Below, piece after piece: positions 40,368-48,325 of a stretch of 64,000 nt of DNA. Within the stretch, counting starts at the first letter, position 1, and each line of letters starts with the position of its first letter. The notes under the pieces are model-generated. The model was not told the DNA's origin and did not search any database. It saw only the letters and a program-made list of their open reading frames with translations. Position numbers and translations under genes: made by a program. Where the stretch lies: the NCBI RefSeq assembly GCF_014654785.1, contig NZ_BNBD01000011.1, forward strand, positions 161,257 through 225,256, in the 5' to 3' direction. Source of the DNA: Streptomyces mashuensis. Its GTDB lineage: Bacteria > Actinomycetota > Actinomycetes > Streptomycetales > Streptomycetaceae.

Positions 40368-40402
40368 GGCGCCGGTGCCGCTGTTGCCGCGGCACCGGCG
40401 CC
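40368..40402 (-). terminator. Terminator hairpin after the lanthipeptide precursor
   Basis: GGCGCCGGTGCCGC and its exact complement form a 14-bp stem with a 7-base loop, 5 bases after the precursor stop on the minus strand. The remaining gap between 40,228 and 40,367 holds nothing recognisable. Confidence 0.7.
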
Positions 40403-40407
40403 ATTCG

Positions 40408-40539
40408 CTAACCCGCCGCCGAGAACTCGTGGCAGATCAGAATGCTCAGGTCGCTGGTCGGTTCCAGGACGCTGGCGTCGCCGCCGCTCGCGGCCGTGCC
40501 ATCGTCCAGCTCCATGACCTGCAAGTCGAGAAGCGTCAC
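40408..40539 (-). CDS. Orphan class III lanthipeptide precursor (SapB/AmfS-like)
   Basis: GTG 40539 follows GGAGGAGGAG. The 43-residue product begins VTLLDLQVMELDD, matching the conserved LLDLQxME leader recognised by class III synthetases (compare RamS and AmfS, known from literature). The core contains SDLSILIC, a Ser-x2-Ser-x3-Cys labionin/lanthionine motif, and ends EFSAAG. Only one such ring motif is present, whereas SapB has two. No LanKC synthetase or transporter gene lies in the window, so it must be modified in trans, be silent, or be a relic. Confidence 0.85.
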   Translation of the reverse strand: MTLLDLQVMELDDGTAASGGDASVLEPTSDLSILICHEFSAAG

Positions 40540-40852
40540 GGCTCCTCCTCCCATCCGGCGCGGCACCCGAAAGGCCGCTGGTCCGTCGGCCCGACAGCCC
40601 ATCGCTGCCCGCCGCCTGCGGCCGGTAAAAGCACCGGCAGCAACCAGCCGACGCACCACCCCGCGCACATCCGGTCACGCGCCCCCGCACACCACCGGAA
40701 GAACACCTCCCAGGGCGCGTGGACATCCGTCCGTCGCCGGCCGACCAGCCGGTGACGGGGGTTCGTCTCCGCCGGCCTGCCGTTTCACGGGGATTTCATC
40801 GGTCCCCCCGACCCTGGGGCGGCACCCGTATCCACCACCGGGGGAGGGTCAC
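40540..40852 (-). promoter_or_regulatory. Gap upstream of the lanthipeptide precursor
   Basis: Apart from the ribosome binding sites of the flanking genes (GGAGGAGGAG on the minus strand near 40,545; GGGGAGGG before 40,853), nothing recognisable is seen in these 313 bases. It should contain promoters of two divergent genes. Confidence 0.35.
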
Positions 40853-41095
40853 ATGGGGCTGGTACACGCGTGGCGTATGCAGAAGCTTGTCTCCGAGGCG
40901 AGAGCCGCGCATGCTCGGGGCGACCGGACGTTCACCGCCGGCTTCGACATCGATCCTGCCGCCAGGGTTCCGATGCGGAAGATCCGTAAGGAGATCGACC
41001 TGATCGTCGACGCCGTGGAGGCCATCGGCTGGAAGTGTGTCCAGGTGCAGCCGTTCCTCCACTCGGTCGACATCGGCTTCGTCCGCGCCCGCTGA
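40853..41095 (+). CDS. Conserved small protein of unknown function (80 aa)
   Basis: ATG 40853 follows GGGGAGGG. The product contains MQKLVSEARAAHARGDRTFT and a helical KIRKEIDLIVDAVEAIGWK followed by a strand, an alpha/beta layout. It is divergent from the lanthipeptide precursor. No family name is known to me. Confidence 0.6.
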   Translation: MGLVHAWRMQKLVSEARAAHARGDRTFTAGFDIDPAARVPMRKIRKEIDLIVDAVEAIGWKCVQVQPFLHSVDIGFVRAR

Positions 41096-41102
41096 ACCGT
41101 CC

Positions 41103-41402
41103 CTAGACGAACGACGAGAAGCCCGGGTCGATGCCCTGGGCCTTCAGCCAGCGCATTTCGCCGAAGCGGACGATCTCCTCGCCGTGCCGGGCCAGCAGGT
41201 CGAGGACGTCGTCCTCGGGGGTGCCGCCGAGGGCGGCGACGACCAGGGGGATTTCCTCCGGGCGGACGGACACGAAGTACTCGTACTCGCCCCGGCTCAG
41301 GTCCTGGCCCTCGAAGACCAGGTTTCCACTGGCGCCGATGCGTGCGTCCACGTACAGCTGGTTCGCTGCATACAGGCTGACCCGCCGCTCGTTCCCCGTC
41401 AT
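41103..41402 (-). CDS. Conserved protein of unknown function (99 aa)
   Basis: The product has 99 residues. It has a beta-rich half (RVSLYAANQLYVDARIGASG; GEYEYFVSVRPEEIPLVVAAL) and ends WLKAQGIDPGFSSFV. Similar small proteins are widespread in Streptomyces, without known function. It converges on the 80-aa gene with 7 bases between. Confidence 0.6.
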   Translation of the reverse strand: MTGNERRVSLYAANQLYVDARIGASGNLVFEGQDLSRGEYEYFVSVRPEEIPLVVAALGGTPEDDVLDLLARHGEEIVRFGEMRWLKAQGIDPGFSSFV

Positions 41403-41570
41403 TGCTGCCCCTCCGTGTTGTGCAAGGTGAAACCGCCTCCATCTTGCACCCCTTGCGGCTCGGACAGTCAGCGCATATGGGGCATATTTCGTCAATTCGA
41501 TCGACTCGGCTCGTCGTCCTCCGGGTGACATTCCCCCTGCCGTCGCCCCGCGAGCGATACCCGTAGCCGC

Positions 41571-42245
41571 GTGATCAAACGTTTCCTCTGGGTCCGCGCC
41601 CTCACTGCCGCGGCCATCTGCCTCTCCACCGCCGCCGCTCCCGCCTCCGCAGCCCTCGCGCCGCCGCCTCCCCGGCTCGTACCGCAGCTCGACCTGCCGG
41701 AGCCGCCGTCGGCGGAGGTCGCGCGGGACGAGCTCGCCGATCTCACCGTCGCGGCGCCGCACTCCATGAACGGTTACAGCCGCGCCAAGTTCCCCCACTG
41801 GGCCACGCAGCAGGGACAGTGCGACACCCGCGAGACGGTGCTCGTGCGCGACGGGCGCGACGTGCGTACCGACGCGCAGTGCCGGGCCGTCGCAGGCTCC
41901 TGGAGCAGCCCCTACGACGGGAAGCCGTTCACCGTGTCCGGGCAGCTCGACATCGACCACGTCGTGCCCCTGGCCAACGCCTGGCGCAGCGGTGCCGACA
42001 CGTGGGACACGCCGCGCCGCAAGAGGTTCGCCAACGACCTCGACGAGCCGCAGCTCGTCGCCGTCTCCGCCGCCTCCAACCGGCAGAAGGGCGACCAGGG
42101 CCCCGACCTGTGGAAGCCGCCGCTCCGGACGTACTGGTGCACGTACGCGCGGGCGTGGACGCATGTGAAGCACCACTACGGGCTGAGCGTCACCCAGGCC
42201 GAGGAAGAAGCCCTCGTCGAGATGCTCGACACCTGCGGCGCCTGA
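41571..42245 (+). CDS. Secreted HNH-type nuclease (DUF1524/GmrSD C-terminal-like)
   Basis: The product has 224 residues from GTG 41571. A signal peptide (about 1-29) is followed by a conserved QCDTRETVLVRDG, then SGQLDIDHVVPLANAWRSGA with the catalytic His of the HNH motif, and SAASNRQKGDQGPDLWKPP containing the Asn/His-type region. Cys residues may form disulfides. Export suggests a role in nucleic-acid degradation outside the cell. It is coupled to the next gene (TGATG). Confidence 0.85.
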   Translation: MIKRFLWVRALTAAAICLSTAAAPASAALAPPPPRLVPQLDLPEPPSAEVARDELADLTVAAPHSMNGYSRAKFPHWATQQGQCDTRETVLVRDGRDVRTDAQCRAVAGSWSSPYDGKPFTVSGQLDIDHVVPLANAWRSGADTWDTPRRKRFANDLDEPQLVAVSAASNRQKGDQGPDLWKPPLRTYWCTYARAWTHVKHHYGLSVTQAEEEALVEMLDTCGA

Positions 42246-42595
42246 TGGGCGATCCGGCAGAACGGTACGTCGACCGGGTCGCCGCCGGGCCCGGCGGCGC
42301 CATGACCGTGGACGGCGGCGGGGTGATCACCGGTGACCTCACCGTCGCCACCACCGCCCCACCCGGCGGCCCGGCCCACGTCACCGTGCAGTACACGGGC
42401 GCCGAGGAGTGGTACGTCCTGGCCGGCAGCCCCGTGCCCGTACCGCCCGAGGGGCTGCGGGCCCTGCACGAGAGCGTGCTGGAGCGCGTACGCCGGGGCG
42501 CGGCCGCCGAAGTGCCGCGCCCCGGCCCCGACACCGACCCCGACACCGGCCCCGACACCGGGACCGCCGCCGGCCCCGACACCGCGCCCGGCTAA
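42245..42595 (+). CDS. Protein of unknown function with PDT-rich tail (116 aa)
   Basis: ATG 42245 overlaps the nuclease stop. The first 90 residues are beta-rich (AMTVDGGGVITGDLTVATTA; VTVQYTGAEEWYVLAG). The last 22 are a low-complexity tail of PDT units. Function unknown; an immunity or chaperone role for the coupled nuclease can be considered but has no motif support. Confidence 0.6.
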   Translation: MGDPAERYVDRVAAGPGGAMTVDGGGVITGDLTVATTAPPGGPAHVTVQYTGAEEWYVLAGSPVPVPPEGLRALHESVLERVRRGAAAEVPRPGPDTDPDTGPDTGTAAGPDTAPG

Positions 42596-42834
42596 CGGAA
42601 CGCCGTGAGGCCCACCGTCAGTACGCCCACCAGGGCGAGGACCGTGGCCTCGGCACGTACGACCAGCAGCAGCCGGGCCCGCCGCAGCCGCGCCCCGTAC
42701 AGCAGGCGGTTGAGGGCGCGTTCGGCGTCGGCGTCCAGCGGGCGGTCCCCCCAGGGGCCGCCCGCCGCGGACGGTACGGGGTTGACCGCGCGCAGCAGGT
42801 CCAGACCCAGGTCCCGTTCGAGTTCGTCATGCAT
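42592..42834 (-). CDS. Small membrane-associated protein downstream of ECF sigma factor (80 aa)
   Basis: The product has 80 residues with a hydrophobic C-terminal segment (LLLVVRAEATVLALVGVLTV). It overlaps the sigma gene by 8 bases and is convergent with the previous gene. Position and topology suggest a small regulator of the sigma factor; this is inferred. Confidence 0.6.
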   Translation of the reverse strand: MHDELERDLGLDLLRAVNPVPSAAGGPWGDRPLDADAERALNRLLYGARLRRARLLLVVRAEATVLALVGVLTVGLTAFR

Positions 42835-43438
42835 CGTCGTCGTCGCCTCCCGCGCACACGCCCGCTCGCCTGTCCCAGCCTAGGGATTGCCCGGCCTCCA
42901 CCGCCGGGGCCGGCCGGAGCCGTTCCACCTCCGCCCGCAACCGGCGGCGGGCCCGGTGCAGCCGCATGGCGGCCGCGCTGCGGCCGCAGCCGAGGGCCAC
43001 GGCCAGTTCGTCGAGGGTCAGTTCCTCCCACGCCGTCAGCCGGAGCGCCTCCTGGTCGGCCGGCGAGAGGCGGGCCAGGGCCTCGTGCACCCACGCGCCG
43101 GGCCGGTCCGCGTCCGGGCCGGCCACGGTCTGGCGGCGGTGCGCGGCCTCGTGGTGGCCGAGCCGCAGCAGCAGGCGGCGGTAGCGGGACAGGCCGCGGA
43201 CGGTGTTGGCGAGGCAGTTGCGGGCCACGCCGTAGAGCCAGGGCAACGGTGGATCGGGCAGCTCGGAGCGGCGCCGCCACGCGACGGAGAAGACCTCCGC
43301 CACCACTTCCTCGACCTCCTCCGCCGGCCCGTCCAGCCGGCGGGCCACGAACCGGCTGACCGCCCAGTAGTGCTCCCGGTAGGCAGCGGCGAAGGCTTCC
43401 TCCGTGGCCCCGGCCTTGTCCGTGTCCTCCGTGCTCAT
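42827..43438 (-). CDS. ECF-type RNA polymerase sigma factor
   Basis: The product has 203 residues. Sigma-2 region: YREHYWAVSRFVARRLDGPA and VVAEVFSVAWRRRSELPD; sigma-4 region: LSPADQEALRLTAWEELTLD followed by ELAVALGCGRSAAAMRLHRA. No zinc-binding anti-sigma gene adjoins; the small membrane gene downstream may serve. A direct repeat ACATGTGCCG upstream may be its promoter control. Confidence 0.9.
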   Translation of the reverse strand: MSTEDTDKAGATEEAFAAAYREHYWAVSRFVARRLDGPAEEVEEVVAEVFSVAWRRRSELPDPPLPWLYGVARNCLANTVRGLSRYRRLLLRLGHHEAAHRRQTVAGPDADRPGAWVHEALARLSPADQEALRLTAWEELTLDELAVALGCGRSAAAMRLHRARRRLRAEVERLRPAPAVEAGQSLGWDRRAGVCAGGDDDDA

Positions 43439-43471
43439 GATCCGCAGATGTCCGGCATGGCTCGGATCTTC

Positions 43472-43497
43472 ACATGTGCCGGACGTGACATGTGCCG
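43472..43497 (-). repeat. Direct repeat ACATGTGCCG upstream of the sigma gene
   Basis: Two copies (43,472-43,481 and 43,488-43,497), 16 bases apart, lie 30-60 bases upstream of the sigma factor start and also upstream of ctaD. They may be a regulator site; no protein can be named. Confidence 0.35.
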
Positions 43498-43554
43498 CAC
43501 CCTCCGGCGGCGCGCACCCGTGAACGACGGCGGGGCGCCGGACACGTACGGGGC

Positions 43555-45204
43555 ATGAGACACCCCCGGAACCGGAACCCGGTGAAGTGGCTGACCACCA
43601 CCGACCACAAGACGATCGGCACGCTGTACCTGGTCACGGCGTTCGGCTTCTTCTGCCTCGGCGGCCTGCTGGCCCTGCTGATGCGGGCGGAGCTGGCGCG
43701 GCCGGGACTTCAGGTGATGTCGAACGAGCAGTTCAACCAGGCGTTCACGATGCACGGCACGATCATGCTGCTGATGTTCGCGACGCCGCTGTTCGCCGGT
43801 TTCGCGAACTGGATCATGCCGCTGCAGATCGGCGCGCCCGACGTGGCGTTCCCGCGGCTGAACATGCTGGCCTACTGGCTCTACCTCTTCGGCTCGCTGA
43901 TCGCCGTCGGCGGGTTCCTCACCCCGCAGGGCGCCGCGGACTTCGGCTGGTTCGCGAACTCGCCGCTGACGGACGCGGTCCGGTCGCCGGGCGTGGGCGC
44001 GGACATGTGGATCATGGGTCTGGCGCTCTCCGGCTTCGGCACGATCCTGGGCGCGGTCAACTTCATCACGACGATCATCTGCATGCGGGCGCCGGGCATG
44101 ACGATGTTCCGCATGCCGATCTTCACGTGGAACGTGCTGCTGACCGGTGTGCTGGTGCTGCTGGCGTTCCCGGTGCTGGCGGCGGCGCTGTTCGCGCTGG
44201 AGGCCGACCGGAAATTCGGTGCGCGCGTCTTCGAGGCGGCCAATGGCGGTGCACTGCTCTGGCAGCACTTGTTCTGGTTCTTCGGCCATCCCGAGGTGTA
44301 CATCATCGCGCTGCCGTTCTTCGGCATCATCTCCGAGGTCATCCCCGTCTTCTCGCGCAAGCCGATGTTCGGCTACTGGGGCCTGATCGCGGCCACGATC
44401 TCCATCGCGGGGCTCTCGGTGACGGTGTGGGCACACCACATGTACGTCACCGGTGGCGTGCTGCTGCCGTTCTTCTCCTTCATGACGTTCCTCATCGCCG
44501 TCCCGACCGGTGTGAAGTTCTTCAACTGGATCGGCACCATGTGGAAGGGCTCGCTGTCCTTCGAGACCCCCATGCTGTGGGCCGTCGGCTTCCTCATCAC
44601 GTTCGTCTTCGGCGGCCTGACGGGTGTGATCCTGGCGGCGCCACCGCTGGACTTCCACGTCTCGGAGACGTATTTCGTCGTCGCCCACTTCCACTACGTC
44701 ATCTTCGGCACCGTCGTCTTCGCCATGTTCTCCGGTTTCCACTTCTGGTGGCCCAAGTTCACCGGCAGGATGCTCGACGAACGCCTCGGGAAACTCACGT
44801 TCTGGACGCTGTTCGCGGGATTCCACGGCACGTTCCTCGTACAGCACTGGCTGGGTGCGAACGGCATGCTGCGCCGCATCTCCGACTACCTCGACGCGGA
44901 CGGCTTCACCACCCTCAACACCGTCTCGACCATCTCCTCGTTCCTGCTGGGCCTGTCGGTCCTGCCGTTCCTCTACAACGTCTGGAAGACAGCGAAATAC
45001 GGCAGGAAGGTGGAGGTCGACGACCCGTGGGGCTACGGCCGCTCGCTGGAATGGGCGACGTCCTGCCCGCCGCCGCGGCACAACTTCCACGCCCTCCCCC
45101 GCATCCGTTCCGAATCCCCCGCGTTCGACCTGCACCACCCGGAGGCCGGCGCCCCGGCCGCCGGGGCCGCCGAGGCCGGCGCACGGAAGGACGCCCTGGT
45201 ATGA
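43555..45204 (+). CDS. ctaD: Cytochrome c oxidase subunit I
   Basis: The product has 549 residues with twelve membrane segments. Metal ligands are intact: the heme a His in FTMHGTIMLLMF, the CuB/Tyr element WFFGHPEVYI, HHMYVTGG, and HFHYVIFG with the heme a3/a ligands. Subunits II, III and the bc1 genes are not near, so this is a solitary extra copy. It would complement or replace the main oxidase under some condition. The downstream gene overlaps by ATGA. Confidence 0.95.
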   Translation: MRHPRNRNPVKWLTTTDHKTIGTLYLVTAFGFFCLGGLLALLMRAELARPGLQVMSNEQFNQAFTMHGTIMLLMFATPLFAGFANWIMPLQIGAPDVAFPRLNMLAYWLYLFGSLIAVGGFLTPQGAADFGWFANSPLTDAVRSPGVGADMWIMGLALSGFGTILGAVNFITTIICMRAPGMTMFRMPIFTWNVLLTGVLVLLAFPVLAAALFALEADRKFGARVFEAANGGALLWQHLFWFFGHPEVYIIALPFFGIISEVIPVFSRKPMFGYWGLIAATISIAGLSVTVWAHHMYVTGGVLLPFFSFMTFLIAVPTGVKFFNWIGTMWKGSLSFETPMLWAVGFLITFVFGGLTGVILAAPPLDFHVSETYFVVAHFHYVIFGTVVFAMFSGFHFWWPKFTGRMLDERLGKLTFWTLFAGFHGTFLVQHWLGANGMLRRISDYLDADGFTTLNTVSTISSFLLGLSVLPFLYNVWKTAKYGRKVEVDDPWGYGRSLEWATSCPPPRHNFHALPRIRSESPAFDLHHPEAGAPAAGAAEAGARKDALV

Positions 45205-45554
45205 GCGCGACGAGAACCACGACGAAGACCACCGCCGAGGCCATCAACGAGATCGAGGGCTACCTCCTCTGGGAGAGCGAGAAGAGCAGGGCCCGCGAAC
45301 GCGCCCGCGCCTTCACCGCCGCCCTCCCCTGGCTCACCGAGGCCCAGCGCGAGGCCGTGGAACACCGCTACGCCCAGGACCACCTGGCCGCCTCCCGCGA
45401 CCACCTCCGCCGCATCGCCCACCGCAGCGGCGAACTCCGCACCGAGTACGAAGCGGTCCACCGCACCCTCAAACGCCGCATGACCGCCTGGTGCACCACC
45501 TGCACCGCCCTCACCACGGTCACGGTGCTCCTGACCCTGCTCAGCCACCGCTGA
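45201..45554 (+). CDS. Small protein with C-terminal membrane segment, coupled to ctaD (117 aa)
   Basis: ATG 45201 overlaps the ctaD stop. The protein has a long charged helical part (residues 1-92, ESEKSRARERARAF) and one membrane segment at the end (TCTALTTVTVLLTLL). Tail-anchored layout and coupling suggest an accessory factor of this oxidase; no family is recognised. Confidence 0.65.
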   Translation: MSATRTTTKTTAEAINEIEGYLLWESEKSRARERARAFTAALPWLTEAQREAVEHRYAQDHLAASRDHLRRIAHRSGELRTEYEAVHRTLKRRMTAWCTTCTALTTVTVLLTLLSHR

Positions 45555-45680
45555 AGAGGGGGCAGGGTAGAGGACACCGGTCCGGACTCGGCCCCCGACA
45601 TCACCCATTCGAAGGGCAGTGCGTGGTTCCCCACCAGTACGCTGGTGCCGGGGATCACGCTCTGGCCCATGGGAGAAGCG

Positions 45681-46034
45681 ATGACGACCTCCGCTGCCGG
45701 GGAGCCCCTCATCCCGCAGCCACCGGCCACCGTCACGGCCTTGCGCCAAGCCGTGGCGACGGTCGCCCCTGCGGCGCTCCCCGCGTTCACACGCGAACTC
45801 GACCAGGCCGCCGACCAGGCGCGTCAGGGCTCGGACCTGGCCCCCCTCCAGCGCTTCATCGCCCAATGGTCCGTCTACGTCCACATCCAGCGGCATCCCC
45901 GGCTCGCTGCCCGCTACGGACAGCTGGAGGAGCGCGCCACCACGGGCGATGCCGGCGAGGCCCGCCGTGCCGCATCCGAGATCGGCCGCATCCTCGACGA
46001 GGCGCACGCCGCCTTGGGCCAGGCCCTGCGGTGA
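45681..46034 (+). CDS. DUF6247-like protein, possible antitoxin
   Basis: ATG 45681 is preferred (GGGAGAAG upstream). The 117-residue product has PLIPQPPATVTALRQAVATV and LAPLQRFIAQWSVYVHIQRH, matching DUF6247 proteins as I recall them. They are typically encoded just before small RelE-like genes. It overlaps the next gene by GTGA, as in toxin-antitoxin pairs. Confidence 0.65.
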   Translation: MTTSAAGEPLIPQPPATVTALRQAVATVAPAALPAFTRELDQAADQARQGSDLAPLQRFIAQWSVYVHIQRHPRLAARYGQLEERATTGDAGEARRAASEIGRILDEAHAALGQALR

Positions 46035-46303
46035 GCGACCGCTGGACCTGGGAGTACGACCCGGACGGCGCACACGTCACCGACGGTGTGCCGTCCCGTG
46101 TCGTGACAGAGGTGGAACGCCTCACGGGCCAGCTGGTCGAGCTGGCCCAGATGGGCGTGGACGTCGGCGACCTCGGCAACGGGCCCCGCCCCGGCGGCCT
46201 GCGGCGCATGGACGCGGCAGGCGGCTGGTTCTACTTCCTGGCCTCGCCCCGGGACCGGCTGATCATCGTGGTGCGCATCATCCCTCCCTACGACCACCTG
46301 TAG
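46031..46303 (+). CDS. RelE/ParE-like protein, possible toxin (90 aa)
   Basis: GTG 46031 overlaps the DUF6247 stop. The product has an alpha-alpha-beta layout: RVVTEVERLTGQLVELAQMG, a loop, then GGWFYFLASPRDRLIIVVRI, which fits the RelE fold. Catalytic residues cannot be confirmed by eye. With the preceding gene it forms a candidate toxin-antitoxin module. Confidence 0.6.
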   Translation: MSDRWTWEYDPDGAHVTDGVPSRVVTEVERLTGQLVELAQMGVDVGDLGNGPRPGGLRRMDAAGGWFYFLASPRDRLIIVVRIIPPYDHL

Positions 46304-46355
46304 CAGCCCCCACCCGCCCCGCCCCCCCGTCCGGGCCCTTTGAGACGATCTCCCG

Positions 46356-46988
46356 ATGCGTTTCAGCGGGGACTTCGAAGTACACGTGACCGGACGGGCC
46401 GGGGATGCCGGGCGGCTCGAGGAGGTTGCCCGGCTGCTCGGGGTGAAGTTCACGCACATCGAGCTCGCGCGCGGGCGGGTTGTGAGTCAGCCGATGGTGA
46501 CGTGGCGCGGGGCCGGGGAGCTGGAGGGTGTGCGGGAGCGGGCCGGTAAGGTCGTGCGGGAGCTGGAGCGGCGCGGGGTGGGCGTCGTGCGGGTGAAGGT
46601 CGAGGCGTCGCCGTGGGCCGCGGGGGTGCCCGTGACCGACGCCGAGGCCGTCGCGCTCGGGGCCGCGTACTACTTCGAGCACCACGTGAAGCTGCTCCTC
46701 CCACCCGGCACCGACCCCGGCCCCCTCACCCGGCTCGCCGTCGCCCACGGCGCCCACCTCTCCCGCAACCCGCGGCGCGTCCGCGCCGACGGCCACGCCG
46801 AACGGTTCGTCACGCAGCGGTGCCACCGCATGGGGCGCACGGCCGCCGGCGCACGGCTGGAGGCGCTCACCGGGGCACTGGTGTCCGAGGGGTATGACAT
46901 CGTGTCGAGCGAGCGGGAGTTCGTCGTGCACGACAGCGACGCCTCGCTCGACGCGGGCTGGATCGGCGAGGAGGGGGCACGCGCATGA
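46356..46988 (+). CDS. Conserved protein of unknown function (210 aa)
   Basis: The product has 210 residues: MRFSGDFEVHVTGRAGDAGR begins a beta-alpha part, followed by GAAYYFEHHVKLLLPPGTDP and HLSRNPRRVRADGHAERFVT. Small dimeric alpha/beta character is suggested; no catalytic motif is recognised. It overlaps the next gene (ATGA) and so probably works with that nucleotidyltransferase-like protein. Confidence 0.6.
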   Translation: MRFSGDFEVHVTGRAGDAGRLEEVARLLGVKFTHIELARGRVVSQPMVTWRGAGELEGVRERAGKVVRELERRGVGVVRVKVEASPWAAGVPVTDAEAVALGAAYYFEHHVKLLLPPGTDPGPLTRLAVAHGAHLSRNPRRVRADGHAERFVTQRCHRMGRTAAGARLEALTGALVSEGYDIVSSEREFVVHDSDASLDAGWIGEEGARA

Positions 46989-48319
46989 CCGTGACGCCGT
47001 GGGACGGGTTCGGCTACGGGCCGTGGGAGGGCACCACGGTCGTGCCGCAGCTGCCGCCGGACGAGGAGACGCGGGCCGCCGGCGACCTGCCCCGGACGCT
47101 GCTGCCGGTGGCCGGCGACGGCGTCGTGCAGCACCCCGCCTTCGACCCCGCTCTCAAGCACTACGCCAAGGCCATGCGGCTGAGCGAGCCCCGGTTCGCC
47201 GACACCGCCGCCGGCCACGCCTGGACGGCCGCGCGCCGCCGCGCCATGGACCACGTCCTCGCCGCGATCGCCGCCTCGCCGTGGGCCGGCCACCTCGTGC
47301 TGCGCGGCAGCGTCCTCCTCGCCGCCTGGTTCGGCGACGCCGCCCGCGAGCCCGGCGACCTCGACTTCGTCGTCGTCCCCGACACCTGGGACCTGCGCGA
47401 CGACCGCACCGACGCCCTGCTCGACGACATCGCCCGCGCCGCCGAGGACCTGTCCCGGCAGGACGGGCCCGTCCTCATCGACGCCGCCGGCGCCGCCAGT
47501 GACGAGATCTGGACGTACGAGCGCGTGCCCGGCCGCCGCCTCGTCCTGCCCTGGACCGTGCCCGGCGAGGACCTGCCCTCCGGCACCGTCCAGCTCGACT
47601 TCGTCTTCAACGAGCGCCTGCCGCAGCCCGGCATCCCTACCGCCCTGCCCCGTCCCCAGGGCGGCGAACCGCTGCGGCTGCTCGCCGCCACCCCCGAGCT
47701 GTCGCTCGCCTGGAAGCTGCTGTGGCTGGCCAGCGACACCTACCCCGAGGGCAAGGACCTCTACGACGCCGTGCTGCTCGCCGAGCACGCCGACCTGCCG
47801 TACGACCTGCTGCACCAGGTCTTCGTGGCGGCCGACGAGTGGTATGCGGGCTTCGACCTGCCCCTCGGCCACATCCTGGGCGAGGCCGCCGGCGCCGACT
47901 GGCCCGAGTTCCGCAAGGACCACCCCCACGTGCCCGGCACGTGCATGGACTGGCTGCTGCGCCTCGCCCGCGCCCTCGCGCCCGTCTTCGCACCGGACGG
48001 GAACACCACGTACGAGCGGCTCGCCACCGCCTACGCGTACCTGACGGACCAGCTGCGCGAACCGTACGAGCAGGGCGGCCTGGCCGCGGTCGAGGAGTGG
48101 TTGGGCCAGCGCACCGTCATCACCCTCGAGGCACTCGTGTCCGTACGCGAGCTGCTGGGCCGCGACACCCACGACCTGGACGCGACGGCCGCGCTCCTCG
48201 CCGGCTTCCGGCGGCGCCCCCGCTGGGGCCAGGAAGAGGGCGAACCCGTCTTCCAGCCCTGGTACGGCGACCCGCAGGCGATAGCCACCTGGCTGAGGGC
48301 GGCGGACGAAACGGGCTGA
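46985..48319 (+). CDS. AbiEii-like nucleotidyltransferase domain protein
   Basis: The product has 444 residues. LVLRGSVLLAAWFGDAAREP followed by GDLDFVVVPD (about 100-130) is a minimal nucleotidyltransferase signature (GS...DxD) as in AbiEii/AbiGii-type proteins. The remainder has LAWKLLWLASDTYPEGKDLY, typical of that family too. AbiEii-type enzymes act as toxins in phage defence. The coupled upstream gene is not a recognised AbiEi antitoxin. Confidence 0.65.
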   Translation: MTVTPWDGFGYGPWEGTTVVPQLPPDEETRAAGDLPRTLLPVAGDGVVQHPAFDPALKHYAKAMRLSEPRFADTAAGHAWTAARRRAMDHVLAAIAASPWAGHLVLRGSVLLAAWFGDAAREPGDLDFVVVPDTWDLRDDRTDALLDDIARAAEDLSRQDGPVLIDAAGAASDEIWTYERVPGRRLVLPWTVPGEDLPSGTVQLDFVFNERLPQPGIPTALPRPQGGEPLRLLAATPELSLAWKLLWLASDTYPEGKDLYDAVLLAEHADLPYDLLHQVFVAADEWYAGFDLPLGHILGEAAGADWPEFRKDHPHVPGTCMDWLLRLARALAPVFAPDGNTTYERLATAYAYLTDQLREPYEQGGLAAVEEWLGQRTVITLEALVSVRELLGRDTHDLDATAALLAGFRRRPRWGQEEGEPVFQPWYGDPQAIATWLRAADETG

Positions 48320-48325
48320 GCGCCC

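Noticed and set aside
39597..41095. A lanthipeptide synthetase or transporter near the SapB-like precursor
   Set aside because: All neighbouring genes are under 110 codons; none has kinase or cyclase features.
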